Origin: Undaria pinnatifida
Taxonomy: Eukaryota > Sar > Phaeophyceae > Laminariales > Alariaceae
Assembly (NCBI GenBank): GCA_012845835.1
Contig: JABAKD010000004.1
Location: 7,111,765-7,175,764, forward strand
Direction of reading: 5' to 3'
Length of the DNA stretch: 64,000 nucleotides
The notes under the pieces were generated by a model, which was given only the letters and a program-made list of their open reading frames with translations, did no database searches and was not told the DNA's origin. A program made the translations under genes and the position numbers. Shown here piece after piece: positions 1 through 12,078 of the stretch; the first letter of the stretch is position 1, and the number at the start of each line of letters is the position of its first letter.

Positions 1-90
1 ACCAGGGCGACCGGCTCTATTTGATACCGGTATGTAGCTATGACTGAGTCCGGAGCATAACTGCACCTGTTTCCGCTTTCGCCCTGCCAG

Positions 91-3000
91 GCCCGAGCGC
101 AACTGTCGGAGATGATACACTACTGCCGCGACTGTGTGTCCCTCCTGGCGCTGGTGGACGACAACATGCCGGCACAGCAGGCTGCCCTCAGGGACCGCGC
201 TGACATCCTGGTAGCAACGCCTGCCAGGCTTGTAGCGCACCTTGAGGCTGGAAACGTGCAGCTCGAGAACACGGTAAGATTTTTTAGAGACGTACGTTGT
301 AGGGGGGGTGGGGGGGGGGGGGGGCAACGGTGAGTCGGGGAGGAGTGTTGCTGTAATATACGTTGGCCCAGCTTCAACAATTGTTGGCTTAGATTTTGCT
401 CTTTTTTCTTAGACTACTTCGATCCCCCCCTTCCTCTCACTTCCCCCTGCCTTGACGGTGCTAATAATTGTGCAGAAAACTGGGTTGGGGAGGGGGAGGT
501 AGTGGGTCGGGGAGAACTATGTTGCGGTAACAATTTTTTTCCCAGCTTCTTCAACAAAATGTGTTGGCTTAGATTTTACTTTTTTTCTCGGAGCTTGCTT
601 CGACCTCCCCCACCCCTCCCCTTTCCCCGCCGTGATAATGCTAATGCAATGCTGCGAATAATGTGATGTATGTTGGAGCCCCATCCACTGATCTGTATGA
701 GCTAGTCGTGGGTGTGGCAGATCGGATTCGTCATATTTGTGAAACCTTGGAGAAGTTCTAGGTATTCGCGGAGCTTGCATAGCCCCCCCTCCCCCAACCC
801 CTGCTCTGCTCATCCCCCGCTCCTAGGTACTGCCAACGCAATACTAATAATAATGCGATGCTGGTGGAAACCCTTGTGGTGGACGAGGCGGACCTCCAGC
901 TCTGTTTCGGGCGCGCAGATGACTTTCGGAAGCTTACTTCGACCACCCCCTCCCCCTGCGATATCGCTAAAGCTAATATATTACTTATATTAGGCTGTTG
1001 GTGGAAACCCTTATTGTGGACGGGGTGAACGTCGTGCTCTCCTTCGGGTTACATTTTCTCGATTCCTCCCCCCCCCCCCCCCCCCCCCCTCACAGTGCTG
1101 TCTCATGAAGTGACCACACAAGAAAACAAATAAACCAATTCGAAGCTGTCATCCAGCATGCAAAAGAAAATGCGCACAAGGTGCGGAAGTCCGCCTCACA
1201 AGCGGTTCTTAGTAGGATGCAGTCCACTCTTTGTGCGACTCACCGATCACCTCACGGCGCTTTGGTGCACGCGATGTCTGCCTGGTCGGTGAAAGCGAGG
1301 TGTGTTCCGTCCTGGCGTCCTGGTGTTGTAGGGATGCGAGGGTCGATGATATTAAGACCACGGCTATGCATGAAAGTAGTACCCCCCCCCTCCCCTCCCC
1401 CCGCCACGGTAATGCTATCAGTAATATAATGCTGCTGGTGGAAACCCTCCCCTCGCCGCAACAAGGCTATCGCGGTCCTGTTAGTTATGTGATGCTGCCG
1501 AGGTCGACCTCGTGCTTTCGTTCGGGCTATACTTGAGCAAACCTTACTCCGTCCCTCCCCTCCCCCCGCTGCGAAACTGCCAACGTGATACTATTCAGAA
1601 TGAAATGCTGCAGGTGGAGACCCCCCACTCGCCGCGATAAGGCTGATGCAATGGTACCACCAGATGCGAGAGTGCATGTGGAAACCCTCTTTGTAGACGA
1701 GGCAGACCTCGTACTCTCCTTTGGGTTATTTTTTGTTTTTTTTTGTATGTTTTCATAGCTCACCTCGACCCCTTCCCTCCCCCCCCCGCCCCTTGCCGCG
1801 ATAATGCCAATGCAACGGCCATAATGCGATGCTGCAGGTGGAAACCCTTGTTGTGGACGAAGCGGATCTAGTGCTCTCCTTCGGGTATGCGGATGACATC
1901 AGGAGCGTGACGAAACGCCTCCCTAAGATCTGCCAGGGGTTCCTCATGTCGGCCACACTCAGCCCTGAACTGCAGGACCTCAAGCGCGTAGTCTTGCACA
2001 GGTGTGTAGGGGATTGGGCGTGTTTTGGGGGGTGTGGGGGGGTTGTCTCCCGCTAGATCATCAAACCCCCGGTGCACTTGAACGGGTGCTATTTGCTCGA
2101 TAGGGGGGGGGGGGGGGGGGGTGGTTGGGGGGGAGGCGGTGGTGGTTATAGTGGTAGCAGTTGTGGCGGTGGTGGAGGTAGTGGCGGTGGTATTAGTGGT
2201 GTGGTGTGGTATGGCGCGGTGTGTTGTGTTGGTGATGGTGGTGGTGGTGGTGGTGGGTTTGTTTGCCCTTGTTCAACTATCGCAGCTGAACTTCCGTCGA
2301 CCCCGCCCGGTGCTCTTATTTGCTGCCCTTTTTTCTTGCCCTTTGCTCTTGTTCGCTGCTCTTGCTTGCTGCTCTTGCTTGCTGCTCTTGCATGCTGCTC
2401 TTGCATGCTGGTCTTGCCGTGTTGCCTGTCCCTTCGCTCGTGCTTCCTGCCTTCGCTTGTTGCCGTGGATTGGCTGTCCTCGCTCTTTCCTGGTGCCCTC
2501 GCCCGTTGCCCTTGCCTGTTGCCACTGCTTGATGCCTCTGCTCGCCCCCGTCTACGCTGCCGTCTACTACCCTTGGTTTTTGCCCTTGATTGCCCCCCTT
2601 GCGTGTTGCCCTTGCGCGTTGCCACCCCCCTTTGCTTGCCGATTTTTTTTGCCTTTTGTCTTTGCCCTTGGTTTCTGCGTCTGCTTGCCGCCCTTGCGTG
2701 TTTCTCTCGTGTGTTTCTCGCGCCGTGATGCCCCTTCAGCCCGGCGGTGCTTAAGCTGGAGGAAGGCGCTCGAGCCGGCAGGCTGTCTCAGTTCTACCTC
2801 CCGGTTCAGGAAAAAGACGATAAATTTCTGGTGGTGTTCGCATTCATCAAGCTCGGGTTGCTAGAGGTAACGGGGGCGTGTCTTTCTTTTTTGTTTTGGT
2901 GGTGTGTTTGTCGAAGTGGTTTGTGGCGCGTTGCTGCTGGCGTGTTCCATTGCCCTACCCCACCCCCCTGCTGCCAGATTGTATAGACTGCGGCGCACCA

Positions 3001-6000
3001 ATCTCTCGCTCATGGGTTTCTACCGTTATTGCGGGCGTGTTTTGTTTTTTGACATGCAGGGCAAAGGCCTGTTCTTCGTGAACGACACGGAATCTTCGTA
3101 CCGCCTGAAGCTATTCCTAGAGCAATTCCACGTTAGGTCAGCCGTTCTCAACGCGGAGCTGCCGCTCAACTCGAGGCTGCACATCCTGCAGGTTAGATGG
3201 GGTGGGGTGGCGTGGGAGGGGATCGGGTCGCGATACCTGCTGCGGTCGAGATGCACTCTTCTTTTTCTATGGCTCTTCGCATGAGGAACTCCACACCCCG
3301 CTCAAAAACCGATGTTTATTAGAAAAAAACGAAATTGCAAACCGATGTATAATCCCATGAAGGTACAGTGATGTACCCAGTTTAAGGCCGATGACAATGG
3401 AAAGCCGATAGCTTGGCCAAAACGTTTCCAAACTTTTTTTTTTGGGGTTATTTTGCAACGATTTCGGGTAACGTCGCGATGAGGAAAAACTATTACAATA
3501 TTGTTTTTCTGGATCTTTTTTTTGGTGATGCGGTCCAACAGGTCAATGTCTATTTTTATCAAGCCTTGGTCAACGTTGTCCAACACATACGATTGACCTT
3601 CGATCTTGAGAGGGAGACAACCCATTGTCATTGTTCTTTGCTCCGAACAAGGTCACGTGAGTGTAGGTGAAAAGCGCTGAAGAGTTAATCTCCATCCATG
3701 CCCTAGCGCGTGAGAGGTTGCTTGTGATGTCCTGTGGTCTTCCGTCACATCCTCCCAAAAAAAAAAAAATCGCCCATTGGGAGATGGTATAGAGTTTTGG
3801 TCTCAGTTTTCTACACACCAGACTCCAAATGTGTTTTTCGCAGAACCCTGATCGGCACCCGCCACAAATCACCGGCCGTAGAGTGAGCCCTGTACACCAA
3901 GGGGGGTCGGAGCCCCTTACGAGCTCGCGACGTTCAGAGTTCACGACGCTGTCGTCGATTTCGTCGGACGAAGTGTGTGGAGAACACGAAATTACGCCGC
4001 GTGTTACCCCAAGATCTGCTTGAGAATTTCTCAAGCAGATGTTGGACAAGATCGGCGCGAGAAACCGTTTATTTTTTCCGGAATTCTGGGAAGTTGAAGG
4101 AAGAAAAACTACAAAATTGGGCTCATAAGCGACCGTCCAGGCAAAGTTTGGCCGGGATATTCGGGAACTTCAAAGTTTTGGGCTTCCACTGTCACCGGTC
4201 TAAGACCACTCAGTGACAAGCCAACTTAGGTGGCCTTATCTCTGGTATGGTCTTATCTTTTTCTTCTGCAAAAAACATCTCACTCTAATTCCAAGTAGTT
4301 TTTTGTTCATGACAAGCCGATTGACTTGGTATTTTTTCTACTATGGGCTTAAATCAGATGGTCTTAAAATGGGTACACCACTGTATTAAGGTATACCGCT
4401 TTTTGGCGAAACAACAATCAACAATGACATTGAGACGATTTTGGTTGAGAAGCCCCGTCATTCAGTAAATAGAATAGCACTTGTCTCACGTGAGGAGGGA
4501 GACCCCGTCTTTTTTTTTTTTTTTTTTGGGGGGGGGGTCGTTGTTACTGCCGCGGTGGAGGTGGTATTTGTCGGCGGCGTTGTTGGTGTCACTTCTCCCT
4601 AGTCGATGAACTTGTATGACCCAACAACTCAACCCAACCCAACCCAACCCAGCCTACTCAACCCAGCCTGCCCAACCCAATCCAGTCTACCCTAAGATTG
4701 GAGAATACCTCCCCCAAAAAAAATGAAGCATGATAACATATATAAGAGCAACACCGCACCGGCTCAATGGTATCAAACCGGAACGATTTTTCCAGGAGTT
4801 CAACCGAGGCATTTTCGACTATCTCATCGTGACGGACAGCAGCATGGACGTAGAAGGGGCAGCGCTAGAAGAGGAGAGGGGTGGAGACGCTCTGACGGAA
4901 GAAAACGCCTCATTAGAGTCATCGAAATCGGACAACGACAGCGAGGAAGAGGAGGAGGGGGGAGAGGACGAGGAGGACGTGGAAGGAGGAAGGGGGGGTG
5001 AGAGCGATGGAGTAGACGCGATGGACGAAGGGGAGGAGGGAGCGGGCGATGGTGCTGGTGGCGGCGGTGAGGAGGAGGAGAAAGACGATGCGGGAATAGC
5101 GCCTACTGACGCCAAGAAAAAGAAAGCCGCTGCCGCCGCCTTGGCCGCCGCCGCGTCCAAAGGGGTTTCCAAGAAGAGGAAAGGCCGGGGAAGAGGGGGC
5201 GGCGGGGATTCGGAGTTTGGTGCCGCCCGAGGCGTGGACTTTCAAGGGGTTTCGTTTGGTAAGTGGAAGTTCGTTTTTTTTCGGGGATGGGGTGGAGGGG
5301 TTGGAGTTGGGTGTGGCGGTAATTTTAGTTTTTGAACGACCAGGGGAGCGGAAATTGAGGTGGGGGGGGTGGAGGCGGGGGGGGGAGGGGGGGGGCTACG
5401 AATTTTTTGCTTGCCTAGTCATTTGACCATTAACCACGCATCCCTTTCGAGACGGAGCGCCGTTTCTACCCCTGATGGACACCTCCAACATTTGGGCGCT
5501 CATTACGCATTTTCCGTATATTGCATGAGAACAAAAAACTGTTTGCTTATCTTATCCCCTTCCTGTTTCGCCGTTTGTGCCACCATCTATTTCCTAGGAT
5601 GGCGATCGTTTTCTCGCTACTCTCTCGTCTACCAAACTCGTCCATGTCACGTTCGTCTATTTTCCTCATCTCCTCTAACACATGCCATTCCACCATGTCT
5701 GTTTCACATTCTCCTACTGTGTGAGTCCTACTCTCTATTTGAGAAGGGGGTAGATGATTGGGTGGAGGGGGGAAGAAAGGGAGGGAGGGTAAGGAAGCTG
5801 GAAAACGAGAGAGGGGGCGGGAGAGGGTAATGGCCGGGGCGGGAGGGAGGATTGGGGGTGTGCAGGGGAAGGGGGGAGCTGGTGCTGTTTTTTTTTCTTT
5901 GCTGATACTCACGCTGTTGCTGATGTTGCTAGCGCTACTGGTCATCCCGATGCTGCTGCTGTTGTGCTAATACATGGCCTCCCACGGCAAGCAATGACGT

Positions 6001-9000
6001 GAATTCTATCGTTTCCTGAGATTCATCCCGGGATAGGGGTTTTTTGTTTTTTGGCCAGACGTTTCTAGCCGGTTGAGCTCCCCGAGTGAGGCCCTACGGC
6101 ATAGTCCTTGATACCTTTGACGGGTACCTTTGGTTAAGGTGGGACCAGCGCGTAGAAATGTTTGGTTGGATTGCGCGGAAGAACGCCTTCGAAATCACGC
6201 TTCGAGTGAGATATTGAAAGCTCCTCGTGTTGCTGCTGCAGGATCTCAGAAACTCCCGCGGCGTCCCCGGCATGGCACGACTTGTCAAAAAACGCAAACA
6301 TTGCTAGGAGTAGCGATGGGCGCTGCGATAATGAAGATACTGCCATCGTGGCGCTTTTTTTGGCCGAACTTTTTGTACTCGTATGAATGGCGAGAGTTCT
6401 TTAAACCCCCAAAGCCGTTGGGATGTGGTTGTTGTTTTTCGCAGTGTGGTGGTTTTGTACACCGAGGCCATGCGCCGCCGGAGTAGGAACGGGGACCGTC
6501 GGTAGGGACAGCTCGCGCTATCGCCACCACGGAAACTGAAGGACACACCACCTAGCGCTGGATTTGCGAATGCGATTGAGTTAAATTTGACTCGCGACGT
6601 GTATGGAAATACGTGGAGGTGTGGTGAGCTTAATAAGCTTTGTTTCCCCCCACATCCGCCGGAGAAAGAAAACGAGGCCACATGGGAGTGTTCATCCGGT
6701 TGAACTTTTAGTTTTCTTTCTAAAAACGACCCAGGCTACGGTAGGGGGTTTTGCATTGGCTCGGGGTCACTCGCGCGAGTAACCCCTCTGTTCCTCTGCG
6801 GTGTTAGGTTTTCTTGATGATATGACTTGGACGAAATCAATCCGCAACGGAATGGTTGTCTTCGCTGCCCCAAAGAAAATCGCCCACAGCATTCTTGTCC
6901 GTGAGGTAATGAGTCATTCGTGCGAGTGGCTCAATTCCGGTACTGAAAATCGGGGGGGGGGGGGGGGGGGGGTCCCCCTACCGTACCACTTTCAGTTTTC
7001 TTTTTTGTTTGTGTTAGATGCGGTACGCCCACTAAAGGGGTGATGTGCCAAGAGCAATGTGACCGCGTTTACTGAGGGAAGCCGCCCTTGTTCCTTCCGG
7101 GCTTATGAGCGCGATTCCTCAGTCGCGGCCATGCAAGCGATTTTTTTTTCCGCCTTGTATCGGCATACCCTCCTTATTCAAACCGCCTTATTGGGGGAAC
7201 CCCCCTCCCGTAGAGAGCTCCTCAACTGACGAGCGTCGGGATGTATGCCTTGTATCGGGATACCCGCCTTATTCAGACCGCCTTATCGGGGGACCCCCCC
7301 CTCCCGTATAGAGTTCCTCAAGTGGCAAGCGTCGGGAAATATATGCCTTGTATCGGGATACCCGCCTTATTCAGACCGCCTTATTGGGGGACCCCCCCTC
7401 CCGTATAGAGCTCAACTGACAAGCGTCGGGAAATGTATGCCTTGTATCGGGACACCCGCCTTATTCAGACCGCCTTATTGGGGGACCCCCCCTCCCGTAT
7501 AGAGCTCCTCAAGTGGCAAGCGTTGGGGAAAATATGCCTTGTATCGGGATACCCGCCTGATTCAGACCGCCTTATTGGGGGACCCCCCCCCTACCGTATG
7601 AGCTCCTCAAGTGACAAGCGTCGGGAAAAATGTGCTTGTATCGGGATACCCGCCTTATTCAGGCCGCCTTGTTGGGGGATCCCCCCTCCCGTAGAGAGTT
7701 CCTCAACTGACAAGCGTCGGGAAAGGTGTGCCTTGTATCGGGATACCCGCCTTATTCAGACCGCCTTATTGGGGGACCCCCCCCTACCGTATGAGCTCCT
7801 CAAGTGACAAGCCTCAGAAAACACGTGATGCGCCTCTGCCGCCGCCTGTGTCTCAACGCCTTAACGGTGCTGCTGCTGCTGGCGATTTTTGTTTGCTACG
7901 TGCTACGATAGAGGTATACCGTTTTTTGGCGAAAAAAATCTGAGTGACGGGTCTCCTTAACCCAAAATCGTCGGAAATACGACATTTTTTGTTGTTGTTG
8001 TTGCATTATTCTCGTTGTACACCTAGGCCATGAGATATTTTTTTCATCCGCGATCAAAGCGGTTTTTCTTTTTTTCTAAATCAGTTTTTGGGTTAAGAAG
8101 GGCATGTCTTAACCTCCTTAACCCCTTTAGAGCCCCAAAATCCCTCCCTATACCAACTTCAAGTAAATTTGTCCCTAGAAAGGGTTTGAGGGGTAGTATT
8201 AAGAAAAAAACGGTGCTCCTCTATCGTAGCACGCGTCAAACGCTACTTCTCAACCCGACGCCGCTGCCCCCCGTTGCTGCTGCTCGTTTCGTCACCGCCG
8301 CCGACATGCCCTTATCGCTACCCTTGGTCCTCAGTGCTAAACGTGGACTTCCCTCCTACTTCCTCCAGCTATACCCACCGGGTGGGGAGGACGGCAAGGG
8401 GCGGGGCCAGCGGAACGGCTCTTAGCCTCGTCCTGGTCAAGGACGAGCGTCAGTGCCACACCTTGCACAAGGTTCAGGTGAGCTGTTAATGGAGGGGGGG
8501 GGGGGGGGGGGGGGGGGAGGGAGGGGGGGGGGGAGGGAGAAAGGCAGACAGGCAGGCAGTTTGTTCTACACCAGACCGCACGATATTTCCTTCGTTGATA
8601 TATTTATTCTCAGAAAACAAAAGACGCACCGCCTCTCCACTCCACCCTTTTTTGTTCCACCCCATTTGTTATCTTCGCTCTACTCTCGCGCTCCCTCCCA
8701 GTAGTAGCTCAGATCCGGGGTCACATAGCGGGCCCTCCTCTCCCCCCGCCACTACCGTACGGGCCTTCATTTTTGTCGCGAGAAGAATTCATTGCAACAT
8801 TTTTGTCTTCCCTCGTCGACTCGCGTTGAATTGTTCCCTGCCCCCGCCTAGATGTCGCAACCAGCTCTTGCTGCTCCCTCTCTCGACGGGGGCGGCGGTA
8901 AGGGTCCTTCTGCTGCTGAACGGGAGTCCCTGGTGTCAGCGATGGGGACGGAGGGAGCGGCGGAGCGGGCGGCAGCAGCGGGAGGTGGCGGGAGCGGGGG

Positions 9001-12000
9001 TGGAGGGGGTGTGCAGCCAGCTCCTCTTGCGTTTGACATCCGAGAGATTGAGAGGTTTAGGTATCGGGTGGAGGATACGCTGAAGAAGGTTGGTTGAGCG
9101 TTTTCGTTCCCTGCTTGTCGTTGTTTGCCTTTGCTTGCCTTTGCTTGCCCTTGCTTGCGTTGTTTGCCCTTGTTCGTCTTGCTTGCCCTTGCTTGCCCTT
9201 GCTTGTCTCGTTTGCCTCTTGCTTGCCCTTGCTTGCCCTTGCTTGCCCTTGCTTGTCTTGTTTTGCCTTGGTTGTCCTTGCTTGCCTTGTCTTGCGTTGC
9301 TTGCCGTTGCTTGCCTTGCCCATCTTGTTTGCCATCCTTAGCCTCGCTTGTATTGTTTTGCCTTGCTTGTCTGCTTATTTGGTTGCTTGCTTGTATGCTT
9401 TTTCTTGCTTGCTTGCTTGCTTGCGCTTGTTGTGCCTGCTCGCTTGCTCACTACAACCGGATGACCTGTGTACGCCAACTTCCATTTGATCGAGCAGGAC
9501 TGCTTCCTCAAAGAGGCAGACGACGCGCCGGTGAACGCCAAGCAACCCTACTCATCAAAAGACGAGGGGGCTTCTTGGCGTTTCCTGTCGCGTCTTGTTC
9601 CTCTTTGAGGATGCAGTCCGCCTCCGTCAAACGGGAGTCAACCCGTACACAGGGCGTCCAGTGGTAGTGAACTTGCCTGTGCACGGCAACATACAGCACA
9701 AACACAATCGAAAAAACAGAACGAACGGCTGCCAAAAAAAAAACGGACAGCGGCAGCGCGGGCCTGAATGTAAGGTACTTTTTTGTCATCGTTTTGATAC
9801 CCAAACGGTCCTTAAATTTCCGGACAATTATGATGAGTCTACTGCAGCCTATTGCTACATACGGAAGATACAGAAGAGCGGGTATCGTTGTGATCATGTC
9901 GTCGTACGCGAACAAAGGGGGGCGAGGCGGGAAGGTCGCGCGGTCGCTGTGGTCCAGGTTCGGGCGCGATCTGTGCCAACAGATAGGGTAGAAGGCAAAG
10001 AGATGCAACGAAAAAATCGGAGCAAATGGCTCGAAAGAACGGCGAACAAAAACACATTTTTTTTTCTTCTTGTTTGCTTGCTTGTTATATACTTCATGTC
10101 CGCCCGATGCTTGCTTTCCTGCCTTCCCCGCCTTTCCGTGCTTGCTAATTCTTGGTGTAGGGGTACTTTGGTCATAACACCAAAGTAAACGCCCGGTCGT
10201 GTCGTTTTTGTCGTTGTCGTTGTTGGCGAATGACTGCTTGGTCGGTCGGTTTGTCGATAGCGTCTGCTTGATCGGTTTGATGGTTGCTAATAGCTGGTTG
10301 GTCGGTGCGTTGGTTGCTGGTACCTGATTGGGCGGTTTGTTGGTTGATTCCTCCGGTGCAGGTGACGCGGGTTAGCGTTCGCGAGGCCCGGGCGGCGGAG
10401 CTGAAGGCCGAGATCGTCAACTCGCAAAAGCTGGCCGGGTATTTCAAGGAAAACGCAGGTAGACCGAAACACACAATTGTCTTCGCACACCAAAAGTTTT
10501 CCGTGTTCGCAACTTTTTTTTTTTTTTTTTTTTTTTTTTGAACGTTCGTCCGTTGCTCTCTCGATCCATTCATCCGTATCTTAAGGTGCTTTAGTGTTCT
10601 TGCTTTATTGGGTGCTCTTAGATCTTTTTTGTCTTGTTCTTATTGTTGTTCTTAGCATTTTTCTTCATCTTGTTATCTTGTTGCGCTTGTTGTTATTACG
10701 GGGGACCCTAGTAAATAGGACCTACGGTGGACACATAAACCTATATATTCATATATTTTTACTAACAATATTTGGTCCTATTTACTATCGTCCTCCGTAA
10801 TAGTGCGTTTTTTCCACGTTGTACAGACCACCGATGTCCACTTGGACGCGTGCTACGATGGAGGTATATGGTATACCGATTTTTGGCGGAAGCATTTTCT
10901 GAATTACCGGGGCTCCTTAGCCCCAAATCGTCGGAATTCCCATGATTCTTTTCGCAGAGAAAAAAAATGTATACTTGTATACATACACGTATGTATACCT
11001 AGGAAATGGAAATTGCTCTTCGGGTACTCCATTTTTGTTTTTTTCTTTTAGTAATAGTAATCAGTTGTTGGGTGGAGCATGGGACCCGTGAGGTCGAGAG
11101 CCTCGGGAAGAAAAACAAATGGGGTGCCTCTACCGTAGCGTTTTTTTTTCCTGTTTTTTTTGTCGTTTCGTTTTTTTTTTGTTTAATCCTCGGGCGGAGG
11201 GGGAAAAATGTAATTGCCTAAATCTCACCACCCCCCCTTCCACGTATTCTCGTACACCTCGTCTGTCGATTTCACTCAGTTGTATCCGCAATCCAGCTGG
11301 TTTTCTGGCGTGTCCTTCAGTCCCGGTGGTAGCGACAGCGCGAGCTGTCCCTACCGGTGGTCTCCGTTACTACTCCGGCAGCGCAAGCTGCCGCTCGTCC
11401 TTGTTAATTAGATATTACGGGGAGGATCTGTTTGGCCTAGCTCGTGTTTCCGGGGGGGGGAGGACGTACGATTTGCACGATCTATCTATAACACATGTTG
11501 AGCTTGGGTCGGGGAGTCACCCCACGGTGTGGGTACAGCAGATTCTGAGAATTTTCTGAGCTCCTAACATGAGGTGGGAGGTCAGTATTTTACCCCCGAA
11601 ACATTACTTGGAAGGCGTTTCGTTCGCGCAACCCGACCAGTTGTTTCTGTGCGTTTGTGCTATTAAAACATTTGGTTCAAAACTGCAACCCCTACTCCTT
11701 GTGTACAGATCCTGTGAGCAATCCCACGGTAGGGTTGCAGCATCAGTCCCTGAGCTCCTCACATGAGGAACTCAATATCTCACCCGATGCTACATGACTT
11801 CGAAGGCGTTCGTTCGCACAACCCGGCCAAGCTTCTCTGTGCCTTAGTAGTATTCCTAAAACAATATGTACTGGTGAAATTACTTCATTGACCGGCAGTT
11901 TCTCACATGAGGAACTCAATCGGCCAGGGACTTTTTGGCGCAAACAACTGCAACCCCTACCGTGGGATGACTCCTGTACGATGTTGTTGTTGCTGTTGTT

Positions 12001-12047
12001 GTTTTTATTGTTGTTGTCGTTGTTGCCGCTGTTGTTGTTGTTGCCGC

Positions 12048-12078
<31 letters not shown>

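Larger units (their letters stand above)
365..1837 (+). repeat. Tandem, decayed duplications of intron end plus start of the DEAD-motif exon
   Basis: Helicase intron 1 consists of repeated modules. Each has a TTCGACC/C-rich pyrimidine tract, a segment like GATAATGCTAATGCAATGC, and then (from about 850 on) a copy of the first 55-70 bases of the real exon at 1838. The first two modules (about 365-530 and 540-690) carry only the intronic part. The modules differ by substitutions and length changes, so they are old duplications rather than an assembly artefact. The 274-365 and 1050-1150 gaps carry G runs and a C run. Confidence 0.8.

Noticed and set aside
2072-2864. Long forward ORFs (218 and 247 codons) rich in Leu, Cys, Ala and Gly
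   Set aside because: They lie inside helicase intron 2, are made of GGT and CTTGC/GCTCTTG repeats, and are interrupted by well-supported exon phase elsewhere.
9090-9667. Leu/Cys-rich forward ORFs and a Lys/Gln-rich reverse ORF
   Set aside because: Products of the CTTGC repeat in intron 7. All frames are open because of the repeat.
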